Assembly: GCF_001542775.1 (NCBI RefSeq)
Contig: NZ_CP014145.1
Span: forward strand, 1,364,001-1,428,000
Origin: Microterricola viridarii
GTDB lineage: Bacteria > Actinomycetota > Actinomycetes > Actinomycetales > Microbacteriaceae
Length of the DNA: 64,000 nucleotides
Reading direction: 5' to 3'
The notes beneath the pieces were generated by a model. The model was not told where the DNA came from. It searched no databases and saw only the letters and a program-made list of their open reading frames with translations. Below, one piece after another: positions 55,020 through 64,000 of the stretch (its first letter is position 1; each line of letters starts with the position of its first letter). A program made the translations under genes and the position numbers.

Positions 55020-56696
55020 ATGCCGCCGCTTGTGCTCTTCGCCCTGCAACTCCTCACCGTTGCACTCGTGCTTGCCGTGTTGTACCGCCCGCTCGGCGAC
55101 TACATGGCCGGCGTCTACACCACGACGAAGCACCTGCGCGTCGAGAAGGGGATCTACCGGGTAATCGGCGTCAACCAGGACGCCGAGCAGACCTGGCCGA
55201 TCTACTTCCGGAGCGTGCTCGCATTCTCGGCGGTCGGCATCCTCGCCGTCTATGGACTGCAGCGCCTGCAGGGCTTCCTGCCCTTCGCGCTCGGGCTGCC
55301 CGCCGTCAGCGAACAGCTTTCGTTCAACACGGCGATCTCGTTCGTGACGAACACCAACTGGCAGTCCTATTCGCCGGAGGCGACGATGGGCTACAGCGTG
55401 CAGCTGCTCGGGCTCGCCGTACAGAACTTCCTCTCGGCCGCGGTCGGCATCGCCGTCGCCATCGCCCTGGTCCGCGGCCTCGCCCGCACCGTCAGCCCCA
55501 CCCTCGGCAACTTCTGGGTCGATCTGGTGCGCGGCTCGCTGCGCATCCTGCTGCCGTTCGCCGCCCTCGCCGCGATCGTGCTGATCGTCGGCGGGGTCAT
55601 CCAGAACTTCTCTGGCTTCCAGGATGTCGGCACACTCGCCGGCGGAACCCAGTCGATCCCCGGCGGCCCGGTCGCCTCGCAGGAGGCCATCAAGCTGCTC
55701 GGCACCAACGGCGGCGGATTCTTCAATGCGAACTCCGCGCACCCGTTCGAGAACCCCACCGCCTGGATCAACGTGGTGCAGGTTCTGCTCATGCTGATGA
55801 TCCCCTTCGCGCTGCCGCGCACCTTCGGCCGGATGGTCGGTGACAACCGTCAGGGCTATGCGATCCTCGCAGCGATGGGCACGTTCTTCGTGCTCTCCGT
55901 CTCTCTCATGACCGCCCTAGAGCTGGGTGCCCGCGGAACGGCCCCCATGCTGGCCGGCGGTGCCATGGAGGGTAAGGAGCAGCGCTTCGGCGAACTCGGC
56001 TCCACCCTGTTCGGCACGACAAGCACGCTCACCTCCACCGGCGCCGTCAACTCCATGCACGACAGCTACACGGCGCTCGGCGGCGGCACGGCGATGCTCA
56101 ACATGATGCTCGGCGAGCTCGCCCCCGGCGGCGTCGGCTCGGGGCTCTACGGCATGCTCATCATCGCGGTCATCGCGGTGTTCATCGCCGGCCTCATGGT
56201 CGGTCGCACCCCGGAGTACCTGGGCAAGAAGCTCGGCGCCCGCGAGATCAAGCTGGCCAGCCTGTACATCTTGACCACGCCGACCCTGGTGCTCGCTGGC
56301 ACGGCGCTCAGCTTCGGGATCCCGGTTGTGCGCGACTCGGTGGTCGGCACGTCGATCTGGAACCCCGGTCTGCACGGCTTCTCCGAGGTGCTCTACGCGT
56401 TCACCTCCGCCGCGAACAACAACGGCTCAGCCTTCGCCGGTCTCACCGCGAACACCCCCTGGTTCAACACCGCCTTGGGCGTTGCGATGCTGCTCGGCCG
56501 CCTGTTGCCGATCCTGTTCGTGCTGGCCCTGGCCGGATCGCTGGCCGCTCAGGCCAAGGTCCCGGTCACCGCCGGCACCCTCCCCACCCACCGGCCGCTC
56601 TTCGTCGGCCTCCTCTGCGGCACGGTGCTCATCGTCTCCGCCCTCACCTACTTCCCGGTGCTCGCACTGGGTCCCCTCGCGGAAGGACTGCGCTAG
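55020..56696 (+). CDS. kdpA: Potassium-transporting ATPase potassium-binding subunit KdpA
   Basis: 558 residues. It is the K+ channel-like subunit with four selectivity-filter repeats. Visible are [51 protein letters not shown] and [13 protein letters not shown]. About ten membrane spans. The ATG directly follows the kdpF stop; kdpB starts 3 bases after its own stop. Confidence 0.96.
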   Translation: MPPLVLFALQLLTVALVLAVLYRPLGDYMAGVYTTTKHLRVEKGIYRVIGVNQDAEQTWPIYFRSVLAFSAVGILAVYGLQRLQGFLPFALGLPAVSEQLSFNTAISFVTNTNWQSYSPEATMGYSVQLLGLAVQNFLSAAVGIAVAIALVRGLARTVSPTLGNFWVDLVRGSLRILLPFAALAAIVLIVGGVIQNFSGFQDVGTLAGGTQSIPGGPVASQEAIKLLGTNGGGFFNANSAHPFENPTAWINVVQVLLMLMIPFALPRTFGRMVGDNRQGYAILAAMGTFFVLSVSLMTALELGARGTAPMLAGGAMEGKEQRFGELGSTLFGTTSTLTSTGAVNSMHDSYTALGGGTAMLNMMLGELAPGGVGSGLYGMLIIAVIAVFIAGLMVGRTPEYLGKKLGAREIKLASLYILTTPTLVLAGTALSFGIPVVRDSVVGTSIWNPGLHGFSEVLYAFTSAANNNGSAFAGLTANTPWFNTALGVAMLLGRLLPILFVLALAGSLAAQAKVPVTAGTLPTHRPLFVGLLCGTVLIVSALTYFPVLALGPLAEGLR

Positions 56697-56699
56697 ACC

Positions 56700-58855
56700 A
56701 TGTCAACGACAACCGAGCAACGGCTGGCAACCCCGCCACACCGTCACAAAGACACCGCAGCGCCCTTCGGCTTCCGTCAGCTGCTCGCCGCCCTGCCGGG
56801 CGCACTGCGGAAGCTGCACCCCAAGCAGATGTGGCGCAACCCCGTCATGTTCATCGTCGAGGTCGGCGCGGCGCTCACCACACTGATGGCGATCGCCGAG
56901 CCATTCACCGGCGGGCCGGCCGAATCCGGCGGCAGCGCCATGGCGCCATCGTTCACCGCGGCCATCGCTATCTGGCTCTGGCTCACCGTTCTCTTCGCCA
57001 ACCTCGCCGAGTCCGTCGCAGAAGGCCGCGGCAAGGCGCAGGCCGAGAGCCTGCGGGCCACCCGCACCAGCACCATCGCCAACCGGGTCACCGGGTACGA
57101 CGAGATAGCAGACCCGGGCGCGCTGACAGCGGCAACGGATGCCGTGGCATCCGCCGAACTCGGGCTCGGCGACGTCGTCACCGTGACTGCAGGCGAGCTG
57201 ATCCCCGGCGACGGCGACATCATCTGGGGCATCGCATCGGTCGACGAGTCGGCCATCACCGGCGAATCCGCCCCCGTCGTGCGGGAATCCGGCGGCGACC
57301 GCAGCGCCGTCACCGGCGGCACCCGGGTGCTCTCGGACCGCATCGTCGTGCGTATCACCAGCAAGCCGGGCGAGACCTTCGTCGACCGGATGATCCGTCT
57401 GGTCGAGGGCGCCAGCCGCCAGAAGACCCCGAACGAGATCGCACTGAACATTCTGCTGGCGACGCTCTCGATCATCTTCGTGGTCGTCGTGATCACGATC
57501 GGCCCGATGGCCGGCTATTCGGATGCCGCCCCCAGCGTGCCCGTTCTCATCGCCCTGCTGGTCTGCCTGATCCCGACCACGATCGGCGCACTACTCTCGG
57601 CCATCGGCATCGCCGGCATGGACCGGTTGGTGCAGCGCAACGTGCTCGCCCTCTCCGGGCGGGCCGTTGAGGCCGCCGGCGACGTGACGACCCTGCTGCT
57701 CGACAAGACCGGCACCATCACCTACGGCAACCGCCAGGCCGCGGAGTTCATCCCCGTCGGCGGGGCCAGCACCGCCAGCCTGGTGTCGGCCGCCCACACG
57801 GCCTCCCTCGCCGACCCGACGCCAGAGGGCAGCTCGATCGTGCGCCTCGCCGAGCAGATGGAGCCTGGCCTCGCCGACCGCGACCAGCCTTCCGGCGTGG
57901 TTGTGCCTTTCACGGCGCAGACCCGCATGAGCGGTGTCGACTACCCCGACGGCGCGAAACTGCGCAAGGGCGCCGGCTCCATGGTCGCGGCCTGGGCTGC
58001 AGAGCACGGGCCGCTCGACCCCGACGTCGGTGCGGAGCTCCAGGCGGCCGTCGACCGCGTCTCCGAGGCCGGCGGCACGCCGCTCGTCGTCGCCGAACGC
58101 TCCGCCGGCGGGCAGGCCCGAATCCTCGGCGTCATCTACCTCAAGGACGTCGTCAAGACCGGCCTCGTCGAACGTTTCGCGGAACTGCGCCGGATGGGCA
58201 TCCGCACCATCATGATCACCGGTGACAACCCGCTGACGGCCAAGGCGATCGCCGCCGAGGCCGGCGTCGACGACTACCTGGCCGAGGCGACCCCGAAGAC
58301 AAGATGGCCCTGATCAAACGGGAGCAGGCTGGCGGCAACCTCGTCGCCATGACCGGCGACGGCACCAACGACGCCCCCGCGCTGGCCCAGGCCGATGTCG
58401 GTGTCGCCATGAACACGGGCACGTCGGCGGCGAAGGAGGCCGGCAACATGGTCGACCTTGATTCGGACCCGACCAAGCTCATCGACATCGTGCGTATCGG
58501 CAAGCAGCTGCTCATCACCCGCGGCTCGCTGACCACGTTCTCGATTGCCAACGACGTCGCCAAGTACTTCGCGATCATCCCGGCCATGTTCGCCGGTGCC
58601 TTCCCCGGCCTGGAGGCACTGAACGTGATGGGCCTCAGCTCGCCCGGGTCCGCGATCCTCTCCGCCGTGATCTTCAACGCGATCATCATCGTGATCCTGA
58701 TACCGCTCGCCCTCCGCGGCGTGCGATACCGGGCCGCGTCCGCCTCCCAGATCTTGCGGCGCAACCTGCTGATCTACGGCCTCGGCGGCGTCATTGCACC
58801 CTTCATCGGCATCAAGCTCGTCGACCTCGTCGTCAGCCTGCTGCCCGGCTTCTAA
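56700..58855 (+). CDS. kdpB: Potassium-transporting ATPase subunit KdpB (frame broken by one missing base)
   Basis: 718 residues when one G is restored at 58291-58296 (CCCCGGAAG read as CCCCGAAG). P-type ATPase motifs occur on both sides of the break. Upstream are TGES (AITGESAPV) and the phosphorylation site [10 protein letters not shown]; downstream is [17 protein letters not shown] and the last three membrane spans. The first frame ends at 58313, after EATPKTRWP where EATPEDK is expected. As written the protein would lose its hinge and C-terminal spans and the Kdp pump would not work. All partner genes are intact, which argues for a sequence error. Confidence 0.9.
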
Positions 58856-58880
58856 CCCTCAGCTCTAGAAAGGCGAACCC

Positions 58881-59495
58881 ATGCCCGCAACTCGCGGCAC
58901 CCTGCGCCAATACGGCGTGGCCGTGCGAACACTGCTCGTGTTCACGCTGCTCCTCGGCGTGCTCTACCCCCTCGTCATCACCGGCATCGGGCAGCTCGCG
59001 CTGCCCGGCCAGGCCAACGGCTCGCTCGTCAGCATGAACGGCAAAACCATCGGCTCCGCCCTCATCGGGCAGTCATTCACGGATGCCTCAGGAAAGGCGT
59101 TGCCGCAATGGTTCCAGTCCCGGCCCTCCGCCGCCGGCAGCGGGTACGACGCTGCCGCCTCCAGCGGCAGCAACTGGGGCCCCGAGAACGCCGACCTCGT
59201 GGCCGCGATCGGCAGCCGCCAGGCGGCCATCGAGAAATCCGACGGGGCAGCGCTGGCCGCGATCCCGCCGGACGCCGTCACCGCCTCCGCCTCCGGCCTC
59301 GACCCGCACATCAGTCCGGAGTACGCCCGCCTGCAGGTGAACCGCGTGGCGGAGGCCCGCGCACTGGACCCCGCCGCGGTCGCGAAACTCGTCGAGTCTA
59401 TGATTCAGGGACGGGATCTCGGCTATCTCGGTGAGCCAACCGTCAACGTGCTGGCCCTGAACAGGGCGCTGGCCGGAATGGATTCGAAGAACTAG
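58881..59495 (+). CDS. kdpC: Potassium-transporting ATPase subunit KdpC
   Basis: 204 residues with one N-terminal membrane span (about 12-34) and an external domain. Family features are GSALIGQSF, FQSRPSAAG, SGSNWGPEN and SASGLDPHISPEYARLQVNR. It helps couple ATP use to K+ binding. GAAAGGCGAACCC precedes the ATG. Its stop overlaps the kdpD GTG. Confidence 0.95.
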   Translation: MPATRGTLRQYGVAVRTLLVFTLLLGVLYPLVITGIGQLALPGQANGSLVSMNGKTIGSALIGQSFTDASGKALPQWFQSRPSAAGSGYDAAASSGSNWGPENADLVAAIGSRQAAIEKSDGAALAAIPPDAVTASASGLDPHISPEYARLQVNRVAEARALDPAAVAKLVESMIQGRDLGYLGEPTVNVLALNRALAGMDSKN

Positions 59496-61984
59496 TGTCG
59501 CGAGGTCGTTTGCGGGTGTTGCTGGGTGCCGCACCCGGTGTTGGCAAGACCTTCACCATGCTGGAGGAAGCTCGTCGGCTGCGCATGGCCGGCAAGGACG
59601 TCGTCATTGCGCTCGTGGAGACCCACGGCCGCGAGGGCACGGCCGCGATGCTGGACGGCTTTGAAACCGTGCCGCGGGTGAGCCGGGAGCACCGCGGTGT
59701 GACGCTGGACGAGATGGACCTGGATGCCGTGCTGGCGCGGCATCCGCAGATCGCACTCGTCGACGAGCTCGCCCACACGAACGCGCCGGGCGGCCGCAAC
59801 GAGAAGCGCTGGCAAGACGTGGACGAGCTGCTGGACGCCGGCATCGACGTCTACTCGACGGTGAACATCCAGCACATTGAATCCCTGAACGACGTCGTGC
59901 AACAGATCACGGGCGTGCCGCAACGGGAGACGATCCCGGATGCCGTGCTGCGCAGCGCTAACCAGATCGAGGTCATCGACCTCGCCCCGCAGGCCCTGCG
60001 TGACCGCCTCGCCGAGGGCCAGGTGTACCCGGCCACCCGCATCGACGCGGCGCTCTCGAACTACTTCCGACTCGGCAACCTCACCGCGCTGCGGGAGCTG
60101 GCGCTGCTCTGGCTGGCCGACGAGGTCGACAGCTCGCTGCAGAAGTACCGGGCAGAGCACGGCATCGACGCCAAGTGGGAGGCGCGCGAACGCGTTGTCG
60201 TGGCCCTCACCGGCGGGCCGGAGGGCGACGTGCTGCTGCGTCGGGGCGCGCGCATCGCGGCCCGCTCGGCGGGCGGCGAGCTGCTCGCGGTGCATGTGAC
60301 CAGCCACGACGGCCTGCGAGCCGCGCACCCGGAGGCTCTGGCGCGCCAGCGCGCCCTCGTCGAACAGCTCGGCGGCAGCTACCACCAGGTGATCGGCAAC
60401 GACATCCCGTCGGCGTTGGTCGAATTCGCCAAGGCCAGCAATGCAAGCCAGCTGGTGATCGGGGTGAGCCGACGCAGCCGCCTGTTGGCACTGCTCAGCG
60501 GTCCGGGGATCGGGCAGACGGTGATCCGGGAATCCGGCGACATCGACGTGCACATCGTGGCCCACTCGCACGCGGGCCTGCGCTTCGCGCTGCCCCGGCT
60601 GACCGGAGGCCTCACGCGGCAGCGCCGATTGACCGGCTTCGCGATCGCGCTTCTGGTCGGCCCGGTCCTGACCTGGGGGCTCGCTGCGACCAGCTCGATC
60701 GAGTCCCTGGCCAGCGATGTGCTCGCGTTCCAGCTGCTCGTGGTGGTGGTCGCGCTGGTCGGCGGGTTCTGGCCGGCCATGTTCGCCGCCGTGCTCTCTG
60801 GCCTCAGCCTCGACTTCTTCTTCGTGGCCCCCCTCTACACGATCACGATCGCGCATCCGCTGCACCTGCTCGCCCTCGGCCTGTTCATGCTCGTGGCCGC
60901 CCTGGTCAGCCTCGTCGTCGACCAGGCAGCCAAACGCAGCAGCCTGGCCACGCGCGCCGCAGCCGAGTCCGAGCTGCTCGCCACCATCGCCGGCGGCGTG
61001 CTGCGCGGCGAGGACTCGCTGCAGGCCCTCATCTCGCGCACTCGCGAGGCGTTCGCACTGAACGGCGTGCGGCTGCTGGCCGGCGATGAGGTGCTCTACT
61101 CCGACGGCGAGCCGGCAGACGCCGAGCACACCACGCTGCTGCCCGTCGGAGAGCGGGCCACCCTCGAGCTCTCCGGCCGCGATCTGGAGGCCAGCGACCG
61201 ACGCCTGCTTGCCGTCATCGTGGTGCAGATCGACGCAGCCCTCGAGCACAACGCCCTCACCGCCACCGCGCAGGAGATCGGCCCGCTCGCCGAGACCGAC
61301 CGCGTGCGCAGCGCCCTGCTGGCCGCCGTCGGGCACGACCTGCGCCGACCGCTCGCGTCGGCCACGGCCGCCGTCACAAGCCTGCAGTCGCACGACATCT
61401 CTCTGAGCGAGGCCGACCGCACCACCCTGCTGGAGACGGCGCAGGAGAGCCTCGTCGCCCTCGCGGCGCTCGTGACGAATCTGCTCGACGTGAGCCGGGT
61501 GCAGGCCGGTGTGCTCGCCGTGACGCTGGCCGATGTGGAGATCGACGACCTGCTGCCGTCGGCCCTCGACGAGCTCGCGCTGCATCCGGGCGCCATCAAC
61601 ATCGAGATGCCGGTCGAGCTGCCGTCGGTGCGCGCCGACGCGGTGCTGCTGCAGCGCGTGATCGTGAACCTCGTCGCCAACGCGGTGCGCTTCTCCCCCG
61701 TCGAGCGGCCGCCATCCCTCTCCGCCAGCGAGTTCGGCGGGTCGGTGCAGTTGCGGGTGACCGACCACGGCCCCGGGATTCCGTCCGAGCGGAAGGATGA
61801 GATGTTCGTGCCGTTCCAACGCCTCGGCGACACCGACAACCTCACCGGCATCGGCCTCGGCCTGGCCCTGGCCAAGGGCTTCGTCGAGGGCATGGGCGGC
61901 ACGCTCGAGGCCGACGACACTCCAGGAGGCGGACTCACCATGGTGGTCACCTTGGCAGCCTCCACCGAACAATCTGCGGAATGA
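59495..61984 (+). CDS. kdpD: Sensor histidine kinase KdpD
   Basis: 829 residues. The N-terminal KdpD domain has GAAPGVGKTFTMLEEARRL and the sensing motif VDELAHTNAPGGRNEKRW. A USP-like domain follows (about 225-350), then four membrane spans (about 385-480), a GAF-like region, the His box (VGHDLRRPLAS) and ATPase boxes NLVANAVRFSP, DHGPGIP and GIGLGLALAKGF. It senses K+ limitation and phosphorylates KdpE. The GTG start overlaps the kdpC stop by one base. Confidence 0.95.
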   Translation: MSRGRLRVLLGAAPGVGKTFTMLEEARRLRMAGKDVVIALVETHGREGTAAMLDGFETVPRVSREHRGVTLDEMDLDAVLARHPQIALVDELAHTNAPGGRNEKRWQDVDELLDAGIDVYSTVNIQHIESLNDVVQQITGVPQRETIPDAVLRSANQIEVIDLAPQALRDRLAEGQVYPATRIDAALSNYFRLGNLTALRELALLWLADEVDSSLQKYRAEHGIDAKWEARERVVVALTGGPEGDVLLRRGARIAARSAGGELLAVHVTSHDGLRAAHPEALARQRALVEQLGGSYHQVIGNDIPSALVEFAKASNASQLVIGVSRRSRLLALLSGPGIGQTVIRESGDIDVHIVAHSHAGLRFALPRLTGGLTRQRRLTGFAIALLVGPVLTWGLAATSSIESLASDVLAFQLLVVVVALVGGFWPAMFAAVLSGLSLDFFFVAPLYTITIAHPLHLLALGLFMLVAALVSLVVDQAAKRSSLATRAAAESELLATIAGGVLRGEDSLQALISRTREAFALNGVRLLAGDEVLYSDGEPADAEHTTLLPVGERATLELSGRDLEASDRRLLAVIVVQIDAALEHNALTATAQEIGPLAETDRVRSALLAAVGHDLRRPLASATAAVTSLQSHDISLSEADRTTLLETAQESLVALAALVTNLLDVSRVQAGVLAVTLADVEIDDLLPSALDELALHPGAINIEMPVELPSVRADAVLLQRVIVNLVANAVRFSPVERPPSLSASEFGGSVQLRVTDHGPGIPSERKDEMFVPFQRLGDTDNLTGIGLGLALAKGFVEGMGGTLEADDTPGGGLTMVVTLAASTEQSAE

Positions 61985-61994
61985 TGGCAACACT

Positions 61995-62696
61995 ATGAAG
62001 ATCCTGATCGCCGACGACGACCCGCAAATCCTTCGGGCGCTGCAGATCACCCTGTCCGCACACGGCTACGAGGTTGTCGTGGCCCGTGACGGCAACGAAG
62101 CCGTCGCCCTGGCTGCGACGCAACGCCCCGATCTGTTGGTCGTGGACCTCGGGATGCCGCAGCTGACCGGCCTCCAGGTGATCGAGGCGGTGCGCGGCTG
62201 GAGCTCGGCCCCGATCCTCGTGGTCTCCGGCCGCAGCGACTCGGCCGACAAGGTGGACGCCTTGGACGCCGGCGCCGACGACTACGTGACGAAGCCGTTT
62301 GCCGTGGACGAGCTGCTCGCGAGGATCCGAGCGCTCACCCGGCGCACGCCCACCGCCAGCGATGAGCCCGTCATCCGTTTCGGCAACATCACGGTCGACC
62401 TGGCCGCGCGCCAGGTGACCAGGCGACTCGACGGACAGCAGACGGACGAGATCGTGCGGCTCACCCCGACCGAGTGGCAGGTGCTGGAGGTGCTTGTGCG
62501 GAACCCTCGCCGCCTGGTGACCCGCCAGGTGCTCTTGACCGAGGTGTGGGGTCCGCAGTACACGAACGACACGGGCTACCTGCGGCTCTACCTCTCGCAG
62601 CTGCGCAAGAAGCTGGAGCCGACGCCCTCAGAGCCACGATATCTCGTGACCGAGTCAGGGATGGGCTACCGCTTCAACCCGGACGCCGACTCCTAG
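61995..62696 (+). CDS. kdpE: Response regulator KdpE
   Basis: 233 residues. The receiver domain has ADDD at the N-terminus and the phospho-acceptor D51 (LLVVDLGMPQLTG), with Lys in YVTKPFAVDEL. An OmpR-type winged helix follows (LTPTEWQVLEVLVRNPRRLV, RLYLSQLRKKLEPTP). It should activate kdpFABC, probably through the phased repeats at 54693-54732. It starts 10 bases after the kdpD stop. Confidence 0.95.
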   Translation: MKILIADDDPQILRALQITLSAHGYEVVVARDGNEAVALAATQRPDLLVVDLGMPQLTGLQVIEAVRGWSSAPILVVSGRSDSADKVDALDAGADDYVTKPFAVDELLARIRALTRRTPTASDEPVIRFGNITVDLAARQVTRRLDGQQTDEIVRLTPTEWQVLEVLVRNPRRLVTRQVLLTEVWGPQYTNDTGYLRLYLSQLRKKLEPTPSEPRYLVTESGMGYRFNPDADS

Positions 62697-62719
62697 CTCC
62701 ATTCCAGAGCAGTGCGGGG

Positions 62720-63508
62720 TCAGCTCGCCGCCAGCGCTGCGCACTGGCCGAGGGCCCGGCCACCGACGACGTTCAGCGGTTCACCGGGGAACAGGCCTCC
62801 CGTCACCGTGGGGGTCACAGCGAAGCAGCTCAGGTTCTTTCCGACGTTGTTCTGCACGACGAAGGCTCCGTGCGCACCGGGGTCGGTGTCGGTCACGGCG
62901 ATCTTCAGCAGGGTCAGGTTCGCGCCGATCTTGTTGAACAGGATGCCCACCCAGTTCGTGGTCTGACCGACCAGGCTGACGTTGCGGGTGATTGTGTTGT
63001 TCTTGATCGACCAGGGGATCTCTGAGCCCCCGCCCAACGCCGAGACGTTGCCACGGACCGTGATGCCATTCAGCAGCAGCGTTCCCGTGTTCACCGCGGT
63101 GACATCACCATTCACGGTGATCGTCGAGTGCCCTGTCGGGTCGACCATGCACTCGTGCCCCGAGTTGCCGACGAGGGATGCCGGCTGGCAACCAAGCCCG
63201 AGCAGCGCGCCAGACACCGAGTTCACGTTGCGGCCGACGGTGATGGTCGATGGCGCGCTCTGCGCGTCCAGCACCGCGCCCTTCTTCAGGGTGATGCTGC
63301 CACTGACGGTGATCACGGCCCCGGACGGAACGCTGCACGCCCCGGTGACGGTGATGTCGGAATAGGAACCAGACACGATTTCGCCGCCGGCACACGTCAC
63401 CGGTTTGGCGCCGTGGCCCGTGCCAGCCAGTGCCGGTGCGGCGGAGAGCATCATCGCCCCCGCGACAACGACGACCCCCACGATCTTCAATCGAATGTCC
63501 ATACTCAT
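62720..63508 (-). CDS. Secreted hypothetical protein, probable beta-helix
   Basis: About 262 residues. A signal peptide (IVGVVVVAGAMMLSAAPALA, cleavage after ALA) is followed by a Thr/Val/Gly/Asn-rich repeat sequence. Recurrent ITVxGxx and NxTLxxIxV turns (SYSDITVTGACSVPSGAVIT, LLLNGITVRGNVSALGG) suggest a right-handed beta-helix. Four cysteines in the mature part may form disulfides. No enzyme motif was recognised. The start at 63508 has AAAGGGTGG upstream. It is convergent with kdpE. Confidence 0.75.
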   Translation of the reverse strand: MSMDIRLKIVGVVVVAGAMMLSAAPALAGTGHGAKPVTCAGGEIVSGSYSDITVTGACSVPSGAVITVSGSITLKKGAVLDAQSAPSTITVGRNVNSVSGALLGLGCQPASLVGNSGHECMVDPTGHSTITVNGDVTAVNTGTLLLNGITVRGNVSALGGGSEIPWSIKNNTITRNVSLVGQTTNWVGILFNKIGANLTLLKIAVTDTDPGAHGAFVVQNNVGKNLSCFAVTPTVTGGLFPGEPLNVVGGRALGQCAALAAS

Positions 63509-63724
63509 CAACCACCCTTTCGCCTGCGATCGGCTGGGCAGATGTGCCACGAGCGAGCGGCGCATGAGTCGGCGAACCCGCAGATCAGGATCGAGGTGAC
63601 GCCCCAGCGTTTGCGTCCCAGGCGCGCTGCAACCCGACGTTGGCGCGTTCCACGGGCAACGTACTCCCGTTTCGCGTGCCAGAACATGGGGGCGCTCCCT
63701 GTGATCGCCAGGGGAAGTGCAGGG

Positions 63725-64000
63725 CGAATGGGCCGGCTATTACGCCGGGTTCTGTCCCTGCCGCACCGAGGTGCGGCGCTGGACGGCCATCTATCTTGGG
63801 ACTACGTTGCCGCAGCCCTCTAGCGGTCTACCCGAGAACGCGACGAGCAGCCGCATCGTTCTCTGTCTGACCTTGCTCCGGACGAGGTTTACCGAGCAGA
63901 TCAGGTCGCCCTGATCCCTGGTGGTCTCTTACACCACCGTTTCACCCTTACCCCGAGCAAAGCCCGGGGCGGTCTGTTTTCTGTGGCACTGTCTCGCGGG
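63725..64000 (-). ncRNA. rnpB: RNase P RNA (class A), 3' part
   Basis: Read on the minus strand, the region holds the universal RNase P RNA signatures ACAGAAAACAGACCGCC, GGTAAGGGTGAAACGGTG, TAAGAGACCACCAG and the terminal TGACAGAACCCGGC-like block (GGGACAGAACCCGGCGTAAT). The RNA processes the 5' ends of tRNAs. The 5' part lies beyond the window end. The exact 3' end is uncertain by about 10 bases. Confidence 0.93.

Noticed and set aside
59492..62050. 852-codon minus-strand open frame opposite kdpD
   Set aside because: Antisense shadow of kdpD; composition is low-complexity Arg/Gln/His/Asp.

Overview
The window is high-GC actinobacterial DNA, most probably from a member of the Microbacteriaceae. 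The evidence is the gene set and order. It has an actinobacterial bcc-aa3 respiratory set (QcrC with two haem c sites, QcrA, QcrB, CtaE, CtaC, CtaD, CtaF). It also has a polyphosphate glucokinase, small actinobacterial families (DUF3043, DUF4191, DUF6412, DUF7455), a primary sigma factor with an Ala/Lys-rich N-terminus, and the order lpd-sucB-DUF4191-RDD-glnA-glnE-glnA2-panB. No species is claimed.

Layout: 1-1.9 kb carries a cut-off MarR regulator, a YidC-type insertase and two small proteins. 1.9-6.9 kb is a glycerol/dihydroxyacetone module: dhaKLM on the minus strand and glpF-glpK divergent on the plus strand. trpD follows. 8.1-12.3 kb holds ctaE-qcrCAB and 13.7-16.7 kb the convergent ctaC-ctaD-ctaF. 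Between them lie an rlmA-like methyltransferase and a decayed rhodanese. 17-21 kb holds erpA, an M20 dipeptidase, a DUF3043 protein and an alkaline-phosphatase-like protein. parC (20.8-23.3 kb) and parE (26.8-28.9 kb) enclose a LuxR regulator plus flavin monooxygenase cassette bordered by two copies of a 59-bp palindromic repeat. 29-34 kb holds a DUF7455 protein, the sigA-murT-gatD operon and an MFS transporter. 34-44.7 kb holds PAC2, pepA, lpd-sucB, a pseudokinase, DUF4191, RDD and glnA. 44.8-53.7 kb holds a 48-residue Lys-rich protein, glnE, glnA2, panB, a SPOR-like protein, map, ppgK and a serine hydrolase. A repeat array of about 0.85 kb (53.7-54.6 kb) precedes the kdp locus (leader peptide, kdpFABCDE, 54.8-62.7 kb). 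A secreted repeat-rich protein and the 3' part of RNase P RNA (minus strand) end the window.

Three points stand out. (1) The sigA-linked MurT/GatD pair lacks both the GatD nucleophile cysteine and the MurT cysteine zinc ribbon, although the folds and other motifs remain. In a family known for group-B peptidoglycan this suggests the D-Glu amidation enzyme has been reassigned. (2) Five otherwise intact genes (rlmA, murT, sigA, pepA, kdpB) each lack exactly one G after a run of C, which looks like a systematic sequence error rather than gene decay. (3) At least fifteen genes have a -10-like hexamer (mostly TAGNNT) 6-7 bases before the start codon and, ctaE apart, no Shine-Dalgarno sequence, indicating widespread leaderless transcription.
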